From: JAGDZR01 sp049115695
GTDB lineage: Bacteria; Bacteroidota; Bacteroidia; Cytophagales; Cyclobacteriaceae
Direction: 5' to 3'
Assembly (NCBI GenBank): GCA_049115695.1
Contig: JAGDZR010000011.1
Location: forward strand, 186,001 to 250,000
Length of the DNA stretch: 64,000 bases
Shown: positions 59,689-64,000 of the stretch, piece by piece
How the letters are laid out: each line of letters begins with the position of its first letter
How positions within the stretch are numbered: the first letter of the stretch is position 1
Position numbers and translations under genes: made by a program
The notes under the pieces: generated by a model
What the model was told of the DNA's origin: nothing
Seen by the model: the letters and a program-made list of their open reading frames with translations, nothing else
The model's database searches: none

Positions 59689-61214
59689 CCTTCGCGATCA
59701 AGACTTCTGTACTGAATCGCCTCGGCAAGATGCTCTATCTGTATGTCCTCAATGCCGGCAAGATCAGCAATGGTCCTTGACACCTTAAGTATGCGGTCAT
59801 ATGCTCTAGCCGAAAGACCCAATTTCTCCATTGCCGATTTAAGTAGAACCCGACCCGGATCATTGATTTTGCAAATTCGCTTTACCATTTGTGATCCCAT
59901 CATGGCATTATTCAACACCTCCTCCTGATCCTTAAACCTCTCCTTTTGCCTTTCACGAGCAGCTATCACTCTTTCTCGAATACTTTCACTCGATTCTGCT
60001 TTTCGGTCAGAGGTCATTTGATCAAATGAAACAGGTGTGACTTCCACATGAAGGTCAATTCGATCCAACAGAGGTCCACTTACTTTATTGAGATATCGCT
60101 GGACCGTTCCAGGTGGGCATACACACTCCTTTTCAGGATGATTGTAAAATCCGCAAGGGCATGGATTCATACTCGCAATAAGCATGAAATTAGAGGGAAA
60201 ATCAAGTGACACTTTTGCTCTGGAAATAGTCACTTTTCGTTCCTCGAGCGGTTGCCGGAGAACCTCAAGAACTGTTCTTTTAAACTCAGGTAGCTCATCA
60301 AGAAAAAGCACACCATGATTTGCGAGCGATATTTCTCCTGGTTGTGGTACACCTCCTCCGCCAACAAGTGCAACATCACTGATGGTATGGTGTGGGGATC
60401 TAAAAGGTCTCGTTGATATGAGGTAAGCGTTAGTCCCGAGTTTCCCTGCTACAGAATGGATCTTGGTCGTTTCAAGCGCTTCGAACAAGGTAAGTGGAGG
60501 CAAAATGGTCGGTAATCGTTTCGCCAACATTGTTTTTCCAGCGCCTGGAGGACCAACCATTATAACGTTATGCCCGCCTGCTGCGGCAATTTCAAATGCT
60601 CTTTTGATATTTTCCTGCCCTTGCACATCAGCAAAATCAACAGCATATTGGCTTTGTTCATGAAAAAAAACGTCACGCGTGTCGTAGGCAACAGAGGCTA
60701 TTTTATCAACTCCTTCAAGGTGGTCAATTGCCTGCTTGAGGTTCTTCACTCCAATAATCTCAATCTGATCAACAATGGCAGCTTCAGTCGCATTTTCGTC
60801 TGGAAGGATGAGCCCTTTATAACCCTGCTTTCTAGCCTCGATTGCAAGCGGTAAAGCGCCCTTGATGGGCCTCAAAATACCGTCTAATGATAATTCACCC
60901 ATGATCATGTATTGATCAAGGAGGTCCGTTTTGATTTGCTCACTAGCCGACAGAATCCCTAACGCGATGGGGAGATCATAGGCCGAGCCTTCCTTCTTGA
61001 TATCGGCTGGAGCAAGATTTACCACCACCTTTTGTCTCGGCATCCTGAATTCCGAAAACTTCAATGCGGATTCTACTCTTTGTTGACTCTCCTTCACAGC
61101 AGAATCCGGTAATCCTACCATGAAGAAATTGGTTCCCTGACCTACATCGACTTCTATTGTTACGGTAAAGGCATTCACTCCATATACCGCTCCACCAAAT
61201 GTTTTTGCGAGCAT
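59676..61214 (-). CDS. comM: YifB/ComM-family magnesium-chelatase-like AAA ATPase
   Basis: A 512-residue AAA+ protein. The N-terminal Lon-like domain (YGVNAFTVTIEVDVGQGTNFFMVGLPDSAVKESQQRVESAL) is followed by Walker A in MVGPPGAGKTMLAKRLP, GVLFLDELPEFKRTVLEVLRQPLE (Walker B) and a zinc-like NPCPCGFYNHPEKECVCPP. The C-terminal Mg-chelatase helical domain is LSARAYDRILKVSRTIADLAG. In competent bacteria ComM is a helicase that promotes branch migration during transformation; elsewhere its role is less clear. It is 53 bp downstream of gmhA. Confidence 0.95.
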   Translation of the reverse strand: MLAKTFGGAVYGVNAFTVTIEVDVGQGTNFFMVGLPDSAVKESQQRVESALKFSEFRMPRQKVVVNLAPADIKKEGSAYDLPIALGILSASEQIKTDLLDQYMIMGELSLDGILRPIKGALPLAIEARKQGYKGLILPDENATEAAIVDQIEIIGVKNLKQAIDHLEGVDKIASVAYDTRDVFFHEQSQYAVDFADVQGQENIKRAFEIAAAGGHNVIMVGPPGAGKTMLAKRLPTILPPLTLFEALETTKIHSVAGKLGTNAYLISTRPFRSPHHTISDVALVGGGGVPQPGEISLANHGVLFLDELPEFKRTVLEVLRQPLEERKVTISRAKVSLDFPSNFMLIASMNPCPCGFYNHPEKECVCPPGTVQRYLNKVSGPLLDRIDLHVEVTPVSFDQMTSDRKAESSESIRERVIAARERQKERFKDQEEVLNNAMMGSQMVKRICKINDPGRVLLKSAMEKLGLSARAYDRILKVSRTIADLAGIEDIQIEHLAEAIQYRSLDREGWAG

Positions 61215-61267
61215 ATCGTTAGCTGTATTCTTTTTTGACGGAAGATAGATAAGAATTCTAAAAGAAA

Positions 61268-61858
61268 TTAATCCTTGCCAACATACTCCTCGATCAGACT
61301 AATCAGGATATGCACAATTTTAATATGAACTTCTTGAATTCGGTCTGAAAACCCGAAATGGGGAACCCGGATTTCAGTATCAACCAATGAAGCAATTTTT
61401 CCACCATCGTTACCGGTTAGTGCAATTACTTTCATGTTTTGATTTTTAGCGGCATTCACGGCATTTATGATGTTTTCTGAGTTACCACTAGTTGAAATCA
61501 CCAGCAATACATCGCCTGCTTTTCCCAAGCCTTCGACAAATCGTGAAAATATCTGACTAAAGCCATAATCATTTGCGACGCATGACATATGAGTAGGATC
61601 TGAAATCGAAATAGCTGGTAGCGCACGTCTATCAGCACGAAACCTACCACTCAACTCCTCCGCAAAATGCATCGCATCACAATGCGACCCGCCGTTACCA
61701 CAGGAAATGATTTTGCCATTCTGATGTATTGTATCAACCATCAGCATGGCGGCATTATGAATGTTTGTTAAAGCACCATCATTTTCAAGAAAATCTTGTA
61801 AGACTTGCTGAGCTTGCCTCAGCTCTTCAGAAATAATCCTGATGGGTTCAATCTTCAT
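61268..61858 (-). CDS. gmhA: Phosphoheptose isomerase (SIS domain)
   Basis: A 196-residue sugar isomerase converting sedoheptulose 7-phosphate to D-glycero-D-manno-heptose 7-phosphate for LPS core or S-layer glycans. The start at ATG 61858 (MKIEPIRIISEEL) is preferred over an upstream basic extension inside the neighbouring gene. The SIS motifs are ISCGNGGSHCDAMHFAEELSGRF, LLVISTSGNSENIINAV and IALTGNDGGKIASL; His and Glu residues in the C-terminal helix VHIKIVHILISLIE match metal/active-site positions. It overlaps the upstream membrane-protein gene by 11 bp. Confidence 0.93.
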   Translation of the reverse strand: MKIEPIRIISEELRQAQQVLQDFLENDGALTNIHNAAMLMVDTIHQNGKIISCGNGGSHCDAMHFAEELSGRFRADRRALPAISISDPTHMSCVANDYGFSQIFSRFVEGLGKAGDVLLVISTSGNSENIINAVNAAKNQNMKVIALTGNDGGKIASLVDTEIRVPHFGFSDRIQEVHIKIVHILISLIEEYVGKD

Positions 61859-62201
61859 CGGATTCTTCCTCCTCAGAATCCTCATCTTCTTCCGCTTCGG
61901 GAACAGGCTCATTGGTCAGGTCATAAAGCTTAGCCTTCAATTCCGTAATTTCCTTTTCCTTCTGCCCGATTTGAGAACGCATGCGAAAAAGTGCAATGTT
62001 TTCTAAAATCATTTCGATAATCATCAGCGTACATAGAACCAAAAGAAGATTTCGTCCAATAAAGGGTAAATCAGTAAAATATTTATACCAACCCCATTGC
62101 TTAAGCACTTCAAGAGACTCATATATATTGATGGACATCACGACAATTACCGCAACGGTGACCAGATATATGATGTAGAAGATGGTCTTAAACTTTTTCA
62201 T
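61848..62201 (-). CDS. Small two-helix membrane protein with acidic tail
   Basis: No named family recognised. The 117-residue protein (ATG at 62201, MKKFKTIFYIIYLV) has two hydrophobic segments (about residues 5-24 and 46-68). A predicted coiled coil follows (RMRSQIGQKEKEITELKAKLYDL), ending in a run of Glu/Asp/Ser. The tail should face the cytoplasm. The overlap with gmhA suggests co-translation. The protein may organise or tether a partner through the coiled coil, which is inference only. A frame extension to TTG at 62213 is possible but less likely. Confidence 0.75.
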   Translation of the reverse strand: MKKFKTIFYIIYLVTVAVIVVMSINIYESLEVLKQWGWYKYFTDLPFIGRNLLLVLCTLMIIEMILENIALFRMRSQIGQKEKEITELKAKLYDLTNEPVPEAEEDEDSEEEESDED

Positions 62202-62295
62202 GACTATAGCCAATAGTGGGAAACGAAAATAGGGAATTTACAATATCCGTTGGATGATATGTGCATGAAATTGAATATTATGTCTTTAAGCCGGA

Positions 62296-64000
62296 TTATA
62301 CTGACTGAATATTGATCATATTTTGGTAGGTACCTGATTTAGCCATCAACTCTTTATGTGTACCACGTTGAGCTATTTTCCCTTTGTCAATCACCAATAT
62401 TTCATCAGCATGTTGGATTGTGCTGAGTCGATGCGCAATGATCAAAGTGGTACGATGCTGTGTTGCCTGATAGATCGCATCTTGAATCAGCTTTTCAGAT
62501 TCAGCGTCCAATGCTGAGGTAGCTTCATCCAAAATTAATATTTCCGGATTTTTCAGAATTGCCCGCGCTATGGTAAGTCTTTGCCTCTGCCCTCCTGACA
62601 ATTTGGTCCCGCGTTCACCAATAATGGTTTCATACCCTTCTTCCATTTGATCAATGAAAACATCTGCATGTGCCACCTGAGCTGCTTTCACGATCTCATC
62701 TAAAGTTGCATCGGGTCTGCCAAAGGCTATGTTTCGACGCACTGTGTCGTTGAAAAGTATTGAGTCTTGAGTGACCATGCCAATCAATGATCTTAAGGAA
62801 TCGATTTTTATTTCCTTAATGTCCGTTCCATCAATAGAAACATTTCCGTCTTCTACTTCATAGAAACGTGGGATCAGGTCAGCAATAGTAGATTTACCTC
62901 CTCCTGAAGGCCCTACTAATGCAACGGTCTTGCCCTTCGAAATACTGAAGGAAACATCAGACAATACGGACTGACCATCATAGTTGAAAGATACATTTTT
63001 GAAACTTATACTTTTATGAAGTCCCATGATTTCAACCGCATCGGGTTTGTCAACAATCTGTTGGTTTTCGTCCATCAGCTGAAAAACTCTGTCTGCAGAA
63101 ACTACTCCCTTCTGTATATGTCCAAATGCGTTTGCAAATGATTTTGCCGGGACAAATACCTGACTAAAAATGATAAGAAAAACGATAAACGCTTCGGGTG
63201 AGAGATTGGAAGAATCGTCAAGGACCATCCCTCCACCTACTATCAAAACAATACACATAAAAGAGACACCAAGAATTTGCGAAATCGGTGATGCCAAATT
63301 AAACTTCTCAGAAATGCGCAAAGCAGTTTTTGAGTAATGATCAATTTCAGTATTGATTTTATCTAAAACATACTGTCTTACTGAAAACGCCTTGACGATT
63401 CTAATACCATCGAGCATTTCATGTAGACCTCCGGTCACATTCGCAATTGACGCTTGTGACTTTTTCGAATCTCGCCTCAAACGCTTAGCAATGAATCCAA
63501 TTGAAACCCCAGAAACAGGCAGCAGTAATAAAGTATAAAGCGTAAGCTCGGCTGACATGCTGAACAACGTCATAAACAATCCCAAAATCATCATAGGTTC
63601 TTTCAAAACAACTTTTAAGGTGCTAATGACAGTGGTTTCTACCTGCTGAACATCTGCCATGACCCTCGCCAAAATATCTCCGCGCTTAGTTTGTGTAAAG
63701 TATCTTAGATCAAACAAGGATATTTGATCGATCACTGACTTTCGCAAGTTGTTAACCAAACTTATTCCTGCTTTTGCCTGAATGATAGATGCCAGGTAAC
63801 CAAATAAGTTTCCCAACAGGGCTGACACTACCAAAACAGAACAGATGACATACAAAGATTTCGTGGTACCTTCATTTTCGATCATTGTGCCAAAATGGTA
63901 ATGGAAAGTTTGGGTTACATATTTGAGACTTATCTCGAAAGGTGGTAACGTGGTGACGTTTTCTTGCGTGCGAACGCCAAACAGTAACCGAAGGATCGGA
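62296..64000 (-). CDS. ABC exporter, fused membrane and ATPase domains (N-terminus outside window)
   Basis: The frame is open to the right window edge, so the N-terminus, with the first membrane helices, is missing; the ATG at 63885 is internal. The visible part has the remaining exporter helices (VICSVLVVSALLGNLFGYLASII; YTLLLLPVSGVSIGFIA; FIVFLIIFSQVFVPA). A complete ATPase domain follows: Walker A GPSGGGKSTIADLIP, Q-loop GMVTQDSILF, signature LSGGQRQRLTIA, Walker B EILILDEATSALD and H-loop LIIAHRLST. It is of the MsbA/type IV exporter group, probably moving a lipid or hydrophobic compound. Proximity to gmhA fits an envelope role. Confidence 0.93.
   Translation of the reverse strand, partial: PILRLLFGVRTQENVTTLPPFEISLKYVTQTFHYHFGTMIENEGTTKSLYVICSVLVVSALLGNLFGYLASIIQAKAGISLVNNLRKSVIDQISLFDLRYFTQTKRGDILARVMADVQQVETTVISTLKVVLKEPMMILGLFMTLFSMSAELTLYTLLLLPVSGVSIGFIAKRLRRDSKKSQASIANVTGGLHEMLDGIRIVKAFSVRQYVLDKINTEIDHYSKTALRISEKFNLASPISQILGVSFMCIVLIVGGGMVLDDSSNLSPEAFIVFLIIFSQVFVPAKSFANAFGHIQKGVVSADRVFQLMDENQQIVDKPDAVEIMGLHKSISFKNVSFNYDGQSVLSDVSFSISKGKTVALVGPSGGGKSTIADLIPRFYEVEDGNVSIDGTDIKEIKIDSLRSLIGMVTQDSILFNDTVRRNIAFGRPDATLDEIVKAAQVAHADVFIDQMEEGYETIIGERGTKLSGGQRQRLTIARAILKNPEILILDEATSALDAESEKLIQDAIYQATQHRTTLIIAHRLSTIQHADEILVIDKGKIAQRGTHKELMAKSGTYQNMINIQSV

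Noticed and set aside
1..64000. Mobile elements, prophage or defence systems
   Set aside because: No transposase, integrase, phage structural, restriction-modification, toxin-antitoxin or CRISPR-associated gene was recognised on either strand; gene order looks like ordinary chromosome.

Overview
The window looks like chromosomal DNA from a member of the Bacteroidota, most likely a marine or free-living Cytophagales-type organism. The evidence is a PorZ homologue (type IX secretion), DUF6089-type outer-membrane barrels beside uppS-bamA-ompH, promoters matching the Bacteroidota -7 box (TAnnTTTG), starts with little or no Shine-Dalgarno sequence, and a TPP riboswitch ahead of a TonB-dependent receptor. 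I see no tRNA, rRNA, CRISPR array, transposase or prophage gene. Most of the window is dense housekeeping DNA in short operons with 1-20 bp overlaps.

Layout. 1-3.2 kb: two thioredoxin-fold proteins, then a convergent (alpha/alpha)6 glycosidase. 3.3-10.6 kb: an acidic hypothetical protein divergent from ferredoxin-tdk-porZ-recO, followed by a 2OG-Fe(II) oxygenase and a chromate transporter. 10.6-17 kb (minus): outer-membrane biogenesis (two barrels, uppS, bamA, two Skp/OmpH chaperones). 17-20.4 kb (minus): yqeY, cvpA, a hydrolase, a CBS protein and nadK. 20.4-24.7 kb (plus): pdxJ, a hydrolase and an RsmI-like methylase, then metK with a DJ-1/PfpI lipoprotein. 24.7-27 kb (minus): an SDR and a vanadium-haloperoxidase-like lipoprotein.

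27.1-38.9 kb is a complete xylose/xylo-oligosaccharide locus and the most interesting part. The first gene encodes a xylulokinase-like FGGY protein fused in frame to a C-terminal LuxR-like helix-turn-helix domain. It is followed by a sodium/sugar symporter, an ordinary xylulokinase, a mutarotase and xylose isomerase, ending at a strong terminator. A second unit holds an MFS sugar porter, a cytoplasmic GH43 beta-xylosidase and a Gfo/Idh/MocA oxidoreductase. Four copies of an 11-bp element (AWTTGRCGTAS) sit just before the fusion gene and before the symporter. I infer that the fusion is a xylulose-sensing transcription factor that evolved from the pathway's own kinase, comparable in logic to ROK-family repressors.

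39-42.8 kb: two phosphoglycosyltransferases (WcaJ-like and WecA-like) and pheS. 42.8-50.4 kb (minus): MoxR, SurA, a SurA-like lipoprotein, a three-gene partner-switching module (RsbW-like kinase, STAS antagonist, membrane GAF-PP2C phosphatase) and guaB. 50.4-54.2 kb: a PnuC-type transporter with a NadR-like kinase, then the TPP riboswitch and its TonB-dependent receptor. 54.2-64 kb (minus): a lipoprotein, a bestrophin, a NagZ-like GH3, a D-threonine-aldolase-like enzyme, a neutral ceramidase, YifB/ComM, GmhA, a small membrane protein and an ABC exporter cut by the window edge.

All assignments come from reading motifs and gene context; no database search was run.
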